Shown piece by piece: positions 15,408 to 20,831 of a stretch of DNA of 21,000 nt. Under the pieces are notes generated by a model. That model was not told the DNA's origin, made no database searches, and saw only the letters and a list, made by a program, of their open reading frames with translations. A program made the translations under genes and the position numbers. How positions within the stretch are numbered: the stretch's first letter is position 1; each line of letters starts with the position of its first letter. This DNA is from Symbiodinium natans (Eukaryota; Sar; Dinophyceae; Suessiales; Symbiodiniaceae), in NCBI GenBank assembly GCA_905221605.1, contig CAJNDS010002834.1, positions 221,501 through 242,500 on the forward strand, written 5' to 3'.

Positions 15408-15680
15408 ACCCCAAACCTCAAACCTCAAACCCTAAACCATAGACCCGGGAGAAAGACGCTTTCGTGGTCTAGGGGGCCCCTAAGCCGACAGCAGGACAAG
15501 TGGCCTCACTGCCTGCAGATTGCCTCGGATATTCTGATGTGCCTTGGTTTAGGGTTTTCGGGCTTAGGGTTTAGGGTTTCGGGTTCAGGGTTCGGCCGCG
15601 GGCTAATTAGAGAAAAGCTGAGGGCACTGCGTCTTCTGGATTGGGGTAAGCACGAAATCAAGGGAGGATGCAGATTCTAA
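15408..15680 (+). CDS. 90-codon open frame running through a degenerate G-strand array
   Basis: Stop-free from 15408 to TAA at 15678-15680. The part at about 15448-15546 reads TLSWSRGPLSRQQDKWPHCL then QIASDILMCLG. The array 15547-15592 is translated as GFSGLGFRVSGSGFG because its variants (TTTTCGGG, TTTCGGG, TTCAGGG) happen to avoid TAG in this frame. After it comes LIREKLRALRLLDWGKHEIK. If spliced, CTTG/GTTTAG at 15546 would be the donor. It may be one exon, two exons, or chance; no family recognised. Confidence 0.25.
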   Translation, partial: TPNLKPQTLNHRPGRKTLSWSRGPLSRQQDKWPHCLQIASDILMCLGLGFSGLGFRVSGSGFGRGLIREKLRALRLLDWGKHEIKGGCRF

Positions 15681-15697
15681 GTATAGGCCCCCTACGG

Positions 15698-15834
15698 TAA
15701 CCCTGAACCCTGAACCCTGAACCCTAAGCCCTTAGCCCTAAGCCCTAAGCCCTAAGCCCCAAACCCTAAACCCTAAACCCTAATGGTATGCCCTGAACCC
15801 TAAACCCTAAACCCTAAACCCTAAACCCTAAGCC
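15698..15834 (-). repeat. C-strand array in three variant blocks
   Basis: A CCCTGAA run, then a CCCTAAG run, then AAACCCT. A TGGTATG insertion lies at about 15784-15790. Each variant forms a contiguous block. Confidence 0.93.
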
Positions 15835-15843
15835 GGGGCTCAG

Positions 15844-15919
15844 GTACTTTGGCCCCGACTCGACCAACCAGTTCATGAAGTTGGGCCTCTTCGTCGAGGC
15901 TTGGGGCGTTCAGGGGGAT
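15844..15919 (+). CDS. candidate 76-nt exon between C and G arrays
   Basis: The left border is GCCGGGGCTCAG (acceptor, 15832-15843). The right border is GAT followed by GTATGGGTTTAGGG (15920 onward), the donor form also seen at 4129. The frame G|TAC TTT GGC reads YFGPDSTNQFMKLGLFVEAW then GVQGD; 21 of 25 third positions are G or C, much higher than for the antisense frame, which is also open (SLDEEAQLHELVGRVGAK). Product unknown. Confidence 0.35.
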
Positions 15920-15923
15920 GTAT

Positions 15924-15945
15924 GGGTTTAGGGTTTAGGGTTTGG
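15924..15945 (+). repeat. short G-strand array at a donor-like site
   Basis: Three units directly following GTAT. If the preceding exon is real, this is the 5' end of an intron. Confidence 0.9.
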
Positions 15946-16487
15946 TCAAGGGATGAAGACTCGTACTCCTAAGGTCTCCCTTAAAATGCGCCTAAGATGG
16001 CTCTTATCCTACCTCAGGAATCTTGGAAAAGGGGTCCCCAAAAGCAAGGACGCAAGGGTTCCACCCTTGATTTCAAGTGACCCTTAGTGGTCTTTCAAAA
16101 AACATAATTTTAACTAATTTTGCTGTCTTGGGATCAGAAGGTTACAGCGCAGAAGGTCTACTACTGGCTCCAGAAATTGAGAATCACCGGTTGTTATTCC
16201 TCCCATAAATCCCATGAACCCTGCATAGAGTCTATATACTTCGTCCGAAACTACTCGCAATATCCATTGTAAATAGGCCCCGAGGCGTGTCCATCCCTAA
16301 GCATCCTGTTCCTAATTCGATTCCCCGAACCATCTACTAGGACCCAGAGTAGGCCCCATATTCTCCTTTTGTCAGGGTTTAGGTTCCCTTGGAAGCCCTT
16401 TGAAACCAAAAAGGGACACCGTTTTTAATTCCTAGGAATTGTTATTCTTGGGTCTGGTCTATGGGCTCTGAAAACCAATATAAGGGC
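15946..16487. other. 540-bp unique region, no gene seen
   Basis: Nearly heptamer-free sequence of balanced composition with frequent stops in all frames. No repeats or RNA features recognised. Confidence 0.5.
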
Positions 16488-16562
16488 ACCCTAAACCCTA
16501 AACCCTAAACCCTAAACCCTAAACCCTAAACCCTAAACCCTAAACCCTAAACCCTAAACCCT
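16488..16562 (-). repeat. perfect C-strand array of about 10 units
   Basis: Uninterrupted AAACCCT, left arm of the module 16488-16729. Confidence 0.96.
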
Positions 16563-16564
16563 TT

Positions 16565-16665
16565 TTATGGATCCCTCTTTGGTCCCATGACCAGAACCAT
16601 GCCGGCTGGAGCGCACTGGCTCTGGGCGGCAATGGCGGAATGAGAGGCGCCCAACAGCTGCCCGA
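16565..16665 (-). CDS. candidate terminal exon filling a module spacer (minus strand)
   Basis: On the minus strand CCTAAACCCCCCAG, a C-rich acceptor, is followed by TC GGG CAG CTG, reading GQLLGASHSAIAAQSQCAPA then GMVLVMGPKRDP and TAA at 16565-16567. The plus strand in the same codon register is equally open (DQNHAGWSALALGGNGGMRG) and could instead be the exon, spliced at GTTTAGGG. I favour minus because of the acceptor and the stop, weakly. No family recognised. Confidence 0.25.
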
Positions 16666-16671
16666 CTGGGG

Positions 16672-16729
16672 GGTTTAGGGTTTAGGGTTTAGGGTTTAGG
16701 GTTTAGGGTTTAGGGTTAGGGTTTAGGGC
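16672..16729 (+). repeat. G-strand array
   Basis: About eight units with one hexamer (TTAGGG). On the minus strand it provides the C-rich tract before the 16665 acceptor. Confidence 0.95.
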
Positions 16730-16730
16730 A

Positions 16731-17048
16731 TCATGGGATTCTACCTTGGACCCCTAAATTTGCACCCTTGGCTTTGGGGAGCCCTTTTTCAAGCTCCTCT
16801 AAGAGGTTTATCAGGTTCCATCTGTGAGTAGTGTGTGTGTGTGTGCTTGCGTGACATATGTGTATATGCCCCAGCCGACGAGTAAGGGGGTTTAGGGATT
16901 TTGGCTTCAATGCTTTTGGCGCTTTGGGGGTGGGGGGGGGAGCCTTTTGGCGCTTTCGGGGTTTTGCTGGCTTCGTAGTAGCTGAATGAGTACACCGTAC
17001 ACTTTTTCGGGATTCTAGCCCAAATTTGGGGTCCTTATAACTCTTCAT
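16731..17048 (-). CDS. 105-codon Lys/Pro-rich open frame, unrecognised
   Basis: Starts at ATG 17046-17048 (MKSYKDPKFGLESRKSVRCT). The middle is Lys/Pro/Ala-rich (KPRKRQKAPPPTPKAPKALK) and a His/Thr run (STHTHTTH) comes from the GT microsatellite. The end, LLEELEKGLPKAKGANLGVQ, is helical in character and unique. It ends just before the G-strand array. An overlapping 68-codon minus-strand frame (16789-16995) is a shadow. Low complexity makes chance likely, but this is the second-longest ATG frame in the window. Confidence 0.25.
   Translation of the reverse strand: MKSYKDPKFGLESRKSVRCTHSATTKPAKPRKRQKAPPPTPKAPKALKPKSLNPLTRRLGHIHICHASTHTHTTHRWNLINLLEELEKGLPKAKGANLGVQGRIP
16830..16846. repeat. 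GT microsatellite
   Basis: (GT)n of about 16 bp inside the minus-strand frame. Confidence 0.9.
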
Positions 17049-17300
17049 ACAGCTAAGGGGTAAGGCTTCCTGGCAAACCCTTAAAGCCCTTCACAGCAAC
17101 CCGAAGCCTCAACAAAAACCCCAAAGCTTTTCAACCTCCTCCAAGCACCCCCCAGCCTTAGTTGCTGAGTTCATAAGCCCCCCCCGAAAAGTGTACACAT
17201 TCAGTTCTATAGGGGATGATCGTATCTATTTTTCGTAAAGGGGAAAACTCCTTGTACTCGGCTTTTCAAAGGCGAGCAGCATTCCGCGCAAAACCCTCGG
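17049..17300. other. unique spacer, no gene seen
   Basis: Ordinary sequence with C-rich words and stops in all frames. Confidence 0.5.
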
Positions 17301-17731
17301 AGCCCCCCAAGCCCTAACCCCTAAACCCCGAAACCCCAAAACCCCACAACCCCGAAACCCCAAAACCCCAAACACTAAGCCCCCCCCCCCCCCTATTCTC
17401 ACGTAAACCCTAAACCCAAACCCGAAACCCTAGCCCAAAACCCTAAACCCTAAACCCTAAACCCTAACCCGGAAGCTTTTTTTCCCCCAGCTTACCGGGT
17501 GAACCCTGAATCCTAGGCCCTAAGCCCAAAGGTATGTTGGGCTGTGGCGAGAAAGACGTCCCTAGACCCTACTAGGGTTTAGGCGCCCTAAACCCTAAAC
17601 CCTACACACTAATTCCGAAACCCTAAACCCTAAACCCCAAACCCTAAACCCTAAACCCCAAACCCTAAACCCTAAACCCCAAACCCCAAACCCCAAACCC
17701 TAAACCCCAAACCCTAAACCCTAAACCCTAG
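17301..17731 (-). repeat. C-strand arrays, CCCCAAA-rich, with a unique insert
   Basis: Arrays at 17310-17470 (including a C run at about 17381-17394) and 17588-17731. The second has an alternating pattern of AAACCCT and CCCCAAA pairs that looks like repeated duplication of a three-unit block. Unique sequence lies at 17471-17587. Confidence 0.9.
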
Positions 17732-17734
17732 AAA

Positions 17735-17812
17735 TCAGACGGCGGCCCAAGGTTCGTTGTGAGGAAGGAGGGCGGCCAGTTCGTCGCGGAAGAGCGCCTT
17801 CCGGCAGGAACT
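17735..17812 (-). CDS. candidate terminal exon (minus strand), 25 codons plus stop
   Basis: On the minus strand CTAAACCCACCTAG (acceptor after C-rich array) precedes AGT TCC TGC CGG, reading SSCRKALFRDELAALLPHNE then PWAAV and TGA at 17735-17737. 19 of 25 third positions are G or C. It exactly fills the spacer of a C-array/spacer/G-array module. It reads as the C-terminal end of a helical protein; no family recognised. Confidence 0.35.
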   Translation of the reverse strand, partial: SSCRKALFRDELAALLPHNEPWAAV

Positions 17813-17819
17813 CTAGGTG

Positions 17820-17960
17820 GGTTTAGGGTTTAGGGTTTAGGGGTTTAGGGTTTAGGGTTTAGGGGTTTAGGGGTTTAGGGGTTTAGGGTTTAGGGTTTAG
17901 GTGTTTAGGGTTCAGGGTTTAGGGTTTCGGAATTAGGGTAGGGTTTAGGGCCGTTGGGGG
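17820..17960 (+). repeat. G-strand array with octamer runs
   Basis: About 18 units. TTTAGGGG octamers occur as a run in the centre; GTGTTTAGGG and TTCAGGG variants lie to the right. Confidence 0.94.
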
Positions 17961-18142
17961 CTTAGGCTACGGGGTTTCGGGCTTAATAAGGGCTAGGGGC
18001 TCAGCGCTAAGGGCTGATGCTTAGGGTTTATCAGTGTTTTGGGTGCAGGTGCCCTCCTAACGCAGTAGCGTTCCTTGAGCCCTCGTTGCTACTGAGACCC
18101 TCGGTATCTGGGCATTTACGGATCGTCCCTGGTGGGTCGAGG
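17961..18142. other. decayed G-strand words and unique sequence
   Basis: GGGCTTAGG-like words to about 18030, then unique sequence containing TTTTGGGTGCAGGTGCCC. No gene seen. Confidence 0.45.
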
Positions 18143-18218
18143 TTTAGGGTTTAGATTTAGGGTTTCGGTTTAATCAGGGGTTTAGGGTTTAGATTTGGGG
18201 TTTCGGTCTAATTAGGGT
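18143..18218. repeat. 38-bp tandem duplication
   Basis: Units 18143-18180 and 18181-18218 share TTTAGGGTTTAGATTT(A/G)GGG and then TTTCGGT(T/C)TAAT(C/T)AGGG, differing at about four or five positions. Confidence 0.85.
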
Positions 18219-18387
18219 GCTGCTGTGGCACCCAAACCTTACCTTACATATCCCGAACCCCGCACTGTTCAAGCCCTAGTTGTGCCAAGATCGTCCCCTT
18301 GAGGCCGAAGCACCACTTTCTTTGTGAATTTGTAAATGGATGCTTTGGGCAAGTAAGGTTTGAGGGTTAGGGCTTAGGGTTGAGGTT

Positions 18388-18490
18388 TTAGGATTTAGGG
18401 GTCTGGGCCAGAAAAACTGTTCGACGGGTCTGGGAGAAGAACCCTCGGCTGCGGGCATTCTCCTCGTTTGCGTCGAAGAATGTGAAGTGC
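18388..18490 (-). CDS. candidate exon (minus strand), 33 codons to stop
   Basis: On the minus strand AAACCCCAG precedes G|CAC TTC ACA TTC, reading HFTFFDANEENARSRGFFSQ then TRRTVFLAQTPKS and TAA at 18388-18390. The first 20 codons are rich in G/C third positions. The true 3' end could be a donor before the repeat-like tail (CCTAAATCC). A shifted 60-codon ATG frame over 18276-18458 reads into heptamer-type peptide (LNPKTSTLSPNPQ) and is judged a shadow. Confidence 0.3.
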
Positions 18491-18492
18491 CT

Positions 18493-18518
18493 GGGGTTTA
18501 GGGTTTAGGGCTTAGGGA
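18493..18518 (+). repeat. short G-strand array
   Basis: Three to four units. On the minus strand it supplies the C-rich sequence upstream of the 18490 acceptor. Confidence 0.88.
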
Positions 18519-18640
18519 AATTGGAGGTTCCGAGACAGCTTCCCCGAAAGACTCGAATACCCTTAACACCCTTAACTGCCCCAAGCCTTTAATCTTAAAG
18601 GGAACGTGCAAGGGGTATTGGAGACTGGCCCTTTCTCGAC

Positions 18641-18829
18641 TCAGGTTCCAGTCGTTTGAGCAACGTTGCTTACCATATACCCAAGAGAAAAACCTACATA
18701 CTCGCGCCGTTGAAAGGATTTAGAATTTGCCACTTCACGTGTTGCAGGTTTACCAAGGTGAAGTGTCTTCCATCTGGCGGGGCAGTTGCCTTCTTTTTTT
18801 GGTGGAGGGTCTCGTGAGCTCAGGTTCAA
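18641..18829 (-). CDS. 62-codon open frame with an internal donor-like site
   Basis: Starts at ATG 18827-18829. The segment EGNCPARWKTLHLGKPATRE then VANSKSFQRREYVGFSLGYM is of ordinary composition and free of heptamer-coded residues. Straight after the second ATG codon the sequence is GTAAGC, a consensus donor. Upstream AAAAAAAG could be a weak acceptor. It lies between the candidate minus-strand exons at 18933-19056 and 18388-18490, but the phases I tried do not join cleanly. No family recognised. Confidence 0.3.
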   Translation of the reverse strand: MNLSSRDPPPKKEGNCPARWKTLHLGKPATREVANSKSFQRREYVGFSLGYMVSNVAQTTGT

Positions 18830-18865
18830 GCAGGGCTTAGGGATTCTGGGTTGTTTAGGAATGTA

Positions 18866-18900
18866 GCCCTAAACCCTAAACCCTAAACCCTAAACCCTAA
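18866..18900 (-). repeat. C-strand array
   Basis: Five perfect units. On the minus strand it would lie within the intron that begins at the 18932 donor. Confidence 0.95.
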
Positions 18901-18932
18901 TCGACCTACGGCGGTTGCCGTGGTTGGCATAC

Positions 18933-19056
18933 CTTGGGAGTGACAGCATCAAAGCACCCGAGGAGCCTTCGGCCATAGGCACGGGCCCGGGCCTCGATCC
19001 TGTCCTCTTCGAGGGAGGGGTCGGCTGTGAATCTGCCCGAGGTCCCGATCCGACGG
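18933..19056 (-). CDS. candidate 124-nt exon with good splice borders (minus strand)
   Basis: On the minus strand GGGTTTACAG precedes C|CGT CGG ATC GGG, reading RRIGTSGRFTADPSLEEDRI then EARARAYGRRLLGCFDAVTP and K, ending in AAG followed by GTATGC, a consensus donor. All 41 codons are open and 30 of 41 third positions are G or C. A plus-strand frame over the same DNA is also open (LRRLPWLAYLGSDSIKAPEE) but lacks comparable borders. The Arg/Glu/Ala-rich middle suggests a helix. No family recognised. Confidence 0.35.
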
Positions 19057-19060
19057 CTGT

Positions 19061-19194
19061 AAACCCTAACCCTAAACCCTAAACCCCTAAACCCCTAAAC
19101 CCCTAAACCCTAAACCCTAACCCTAATCCCTAAACCCTAAACCCCTAAACCCCTAAAACCCTAAAACCCTAAAACCCAAAACCCTAAACCCTGG
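19061..19194 (-). repeat. C-strand array with octamer blocks
   Basis: AAACCCT with runs of AAACCCCT at two places and AAAACCCT units at the right end. Confidence 0.94.
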
Positions 19195-19332
19195 CTATGC
19201 GGCCCTAGAGCGGAGTGCTGGTCCTGGTCAGCAGTTCCTACTGCGAAGGATGTGGCCCGGGCGTGTACAGGCACAGAGCCTTTCGCGATCTCACTAAATG
19301 GTGCCAGGCGCCGTTCTCACTGAGAGTCTCCG
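19195..19332. other. spacer between two C-strand arrays with an open plus-strand frame
   Basis: The plus-strand frame from about 19208 to the array reads SGVLVLVSSSYCEGCGPGVY then RHRAFRDLTKWCQAPFSLRV. It is fully open and Cys-containing, but I find no donor that joins it in phase to the next candidate exon. Recorded as possible coding only. Confidence 0.3.
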
Positions 19333-19399
19333 ACCCTAGACCCTAGACCCTAAACCCTAAAACCTAAACCCTAAACCCTAAACCCTAAACCCTAAACCC
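19333..19399 (-). repeat. C-strand array
   Basis: About nine units, including two CCCTAGA variants at the left edge. Confidence 0.95.
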
Positions 19400-19424
19400 A
19401 AACTCTGAGCCGAAAGATGACTAG

Positions 19425-19492
19425 GCTTCTCCACGGACTACACCACCCCGGAGCTGCAGCCTTCACAGGCTGCTGCTGGATGGCTCCGACAT
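19425..19492 (+). CDS. possible upstream exon of the 19821-20831 chain
   Basis: GATGACTAG precedes GC|TTC TCC ACG GAC, reading FSTDYTTPELQPSQAAAGWL then RH, ending at CAT before GTTTAGGG. It ends in phase 0, which matches the phase-0 start of the 19821 exon. The donor GTTTAG is non-consensus and comes from the array itself. Two other frames on the same strand are open, so confidence is low. Confidence 0.2.
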
Positions 19493-19493
19493 G

Positions 19494-19575
19494 TTTAGGG
19501 TTTAGGGCTAAGGGCTAAGGGTTTAGGGTTTAGGGTTTAGGGTTTAGGGTTTAGAGTTTAGGGTTTAGGGTTAAT
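19494..19575 (+). repeat. G-strand array
   Basis: About eleven units with two CTAAGGG variants in a row and one TTTAGAG. Confidence 0.95.
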
Positions 19576-19764
19576 GGCTTAAGGGTTCGGAAGGGTTTTT
19601 GGGCGTTGAGGGAGACCAAAAACTGGTGGCCAGGAATGGGCTTCCGGGAATGGGCTTCCGAGTGAAGGAATCCATTGTCGGGTTGATTAGGTTGATGAGG
19701 TTCAGGGTTTTTGGTGCAGGGTGAGGTTTAGGGCGCTAGTTAACCCTATCCTGCCTAAGCCCTG
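19576..19764. other. unique sequence with a 15-bp tandem duplication
   Basis: GGAATGGGCTTCCG occurs twice in tandem at about 19633-19661. GGTTGATTAGGTTGATGAGGTT follows near 19680. No gene seen. Confidence 0.55.
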
Positions 19765-19806
19765 AACACCGAAACCCTAAACCCTAAACCCCAAACCCTA
19801 GACCCC
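19765..19806 (-). repeat. C-strand array
   Basis: About six units with CCCCAAA and CCCTAGA variants. Left arm of the module around 19821-19920. Confidence 0.9.
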
Positions 19807-19820
19807 CCAAAATCCTGCAG

Positions 19821-19920
19821 GAAGTCACCCTCATCTTCGCCAGCGAGGTGGGTGGCAACATTGCCTGGGGCGTGCTGCTGCTCCGCCGCATCGTTTACAT
19901 CCTCAGACCCCCGAAGCTCC
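19821..19920 (+). CDS. candidate exon 1 of a four-exon chain (100 nt)
   Basis: The left border is AAAATCCTGCAG (acceptor). The right border is CTCC followed by GTAAGGGTTTAGGG at 19921, a near-ideal donor fused to the G-strand array. The frame GAA GTC ACC CTC reads EVTLIFASEVGGNIAWGVLL then LRRIVYILRPPKL, leaving one base (C). 28 of 33 third positions are G or C. An antisense frame is open too (HAPGNVATHLAGEDEGDFLQ), but its third positions are less biased. Hydrophobic and Arg-rich; not recognised. It joins in phase to 20114-20160. Confidence 0.4.
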
Positions 19921-19990
19921 GTAAGGGTTTAGGGTGTAGGGTTTAGGTGTTAGGGTTTAGGGTTAGGGTTTAGGGTTTCGGGCTTAGGGT
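19921..19990 (+). repeat. G-strand array starting with a splice donor
   Basis: GTAAGGG then TTTAGGG units with TGTAGGG and one hexamer. In the proposed gene this is the 5' end of intron 1 (19921-20113), whose other half carries a C-strand array. The two could pair in the transcript. Confidence 0.9.
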
Positions 19991-20032
19991 AGCGATTTTG
20001 TGTTGGTTCAGTTCAAGAAGCAGATAATAGGG

Positions 20033-20079
20033 CACCCTAAAACCTAAACCCTAAACCCTAAACCCTAAACCCTAAACCC
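20033..20079 (-). repeat. C-strand array
   Basis: About six units. It lies in the 3' half of the proposed intron 1, followed by a C-rich tract and AAG. Confidence 0.94.
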
Positions 20080-20113
20080 ATGTCGGTAAGGGGTGCTGCC
20101 CCTCCCCCCCAAG

Positions 20114-20160
20114 AAAAAGAAAAGCCGTCAGAGTACATGCTGTTTATGCACCTTGGGGAG
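20114..20160 (+). CDS. candidate exon 2 of the chain (47 nt)
   Basis: Preceded by GCCCCTCCCCCCCAAG, a strong pyrimidine tract ending in AG. The frame AA|AAA GAA AAG CCG completes the codon left by exon 1 and reads KEKPSEYMLFMHLGE, ending in phase 0 at GAG before GTCATG. That donor is weak and was chosen partly because it fits; the frame also stays open to 20184 (VMLHALSG), so exon 2 may be longer. An ATGTCG/GTAAGG pair at about 20080-20090 is another possible donor. Confidence 0.3.
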
Positions 20161-20182
20161 GTCATGCTGCATGCACTTTCGG

Positions 20183-20247
20183 GGTTTAGGGTTCAGGGTT
20201 TAGGGTTTAGGGTTTAGGGTTTAGGGTTTAGGGTTTAGGGTTTAGGG
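20183..20247 (+). repeat. G-strand array
   Basis: About nine units with one TTCAGGG. Inside proposed intron 2. Confidence 0.95.
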
Positions 20248-20264
20248 GGCTCGGTTGAGCTGAG

Positions 20265-20352
20265 CATGTCGTACCCTCCGACATGGCCCGCGTGTTCTGT
20301 CTCCACTACGTCCTCCGCCACCGCAAAGAGTCCAACATTTTGAGGGCTTCGG
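20265..20352 (+). CDS. candidate exon 3 of the chain (88 nt)
   Basis: Acceptor TTGAGCTGAG precedes CAT GTC GTA CCC, reading HVVPSDMARVFCLHYVLRHR then KESNILRAS, with one base left before GTACAGGGTTTGGGG, a consensus-like donor at 20353. 23 of 29 third positions are G or C. The antisense frame (NVGLFAVAEDVVETEHAGHV) is also open. Starting phase matches exon 2 and the leftover base matches exon 4. Basic and His-rich; not recognised. Confidence 0.4.
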
Positions 20353-20360
20353 GTACAGGG

Positions 20361-20537
20361 TTTGGGGTCTGGGTTTAGGGTTTAGGGTTTAGGGCTAGGG
20401 TTTAGGGTTTAGGGTTTAGGGTTTAGGGTTTAGGGTTTAGGGTTTAGGGTTCAGGGTTCAGGGTTCAGGGTTTAGGGTTTAGGGTTTAGGGTTTAGGGTT
20501 TAGGGTTTAGGGTTTAGGGTTTAGGGTTTAGGGTTAG
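20361..20537 (+). repeat. long G-strand array
   Basis: About 24 units with a contiguous run of three TTCAGGG in the centre, flanked by perfect TTTAGGG on both sides. Inside proposed intron 3. Confidence 0.96.
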
Positions 20538-20623
20538 GGCCGTGCCTGCGGCCCAGGATGCCCATGACGGCCTGCAGTGGAGGAACGAGGCGCCATTCCT
20601 GACATGCTCAATGGGCTTGAGGA
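20538..20623. other. GC-rich spacer between two G-strand arrays
   Basis: Open on both strands: plus reads AVPAAQDAHDGLQWRNEAPF, minus reads ILKPIEHVRNGASFLHCR. The minus version has a loose likeness to the VRxGxSFxxR motif of TesB-type acyl-CoA thioesterases, which I regard as too short to use. In the proposed gene it would be intronic or a skipped exon. Confidence 0.3.
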
Positions 20624-20715
20624 TGTGTTAGGGTTTAGGGTTTAGGGTTTAGGGTTCAGGGTTCAGGGTTCAGGGTTTAGGTTTCGGGTTTAGGGTTTAT
20701 AGGGTGTAGGGTTCA
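20624..20715 (+). repeat. G-strand array with a TTCAGGG run
   Basis: About twelve units with a run of three TTCAGGG, echoing the run in the preceding array, which suggests that the two arrays share a recent origin. Confidence 0.93.
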
Positions 20716-20733
20716 GGTTTTAGGTTTCTGTAG

Positions 20734-20831
20734 CAAAACGGATCATGAGCACCTTTCACGTTCTGCCGTTGGATCGTGCACTGGTGCTGCAGAGAATAGG
20801 CAACATCTCATCCCACTCCCCTGAACCCTAG
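20734..20831 (+). CDS. candidate exon 4 (terminal) of the chain
   Basis: Acceptor TAGGTTTCTGTAG precedes CA|AAA CGG ATC ATG; the two bases complete the codon left by exon 3. It reads KRIMSTFHVLPLDRALVLQR then IGNISSHSPEP and stops at TAG 20829-20831. 20 of 31 third positions are G or C. Exons 1-4 total 333 nt, 111 codons including the stop, with no stop inside. No family recognised, and no initiating ATG exon is identified. Confidence 0.4.

Noticed and set aside
20538-20623. Acyl-CoA thioesterase (TesB-type) exon on the minus strand
   Set aside because: Only a short VRNGASFLHCR-like stretch resembles the VRxGxSFxxR motif; neighbouring spacers show nothing else of the family.
379-20715. CRISPR array (repeat-spacer alternation)
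   Set aside because: Repeats are 7-nt telomere heptamers in variable-length arrays of both orientations; there is no fixed direct repeat, no cas genes, and the DNA is eukaryotic.
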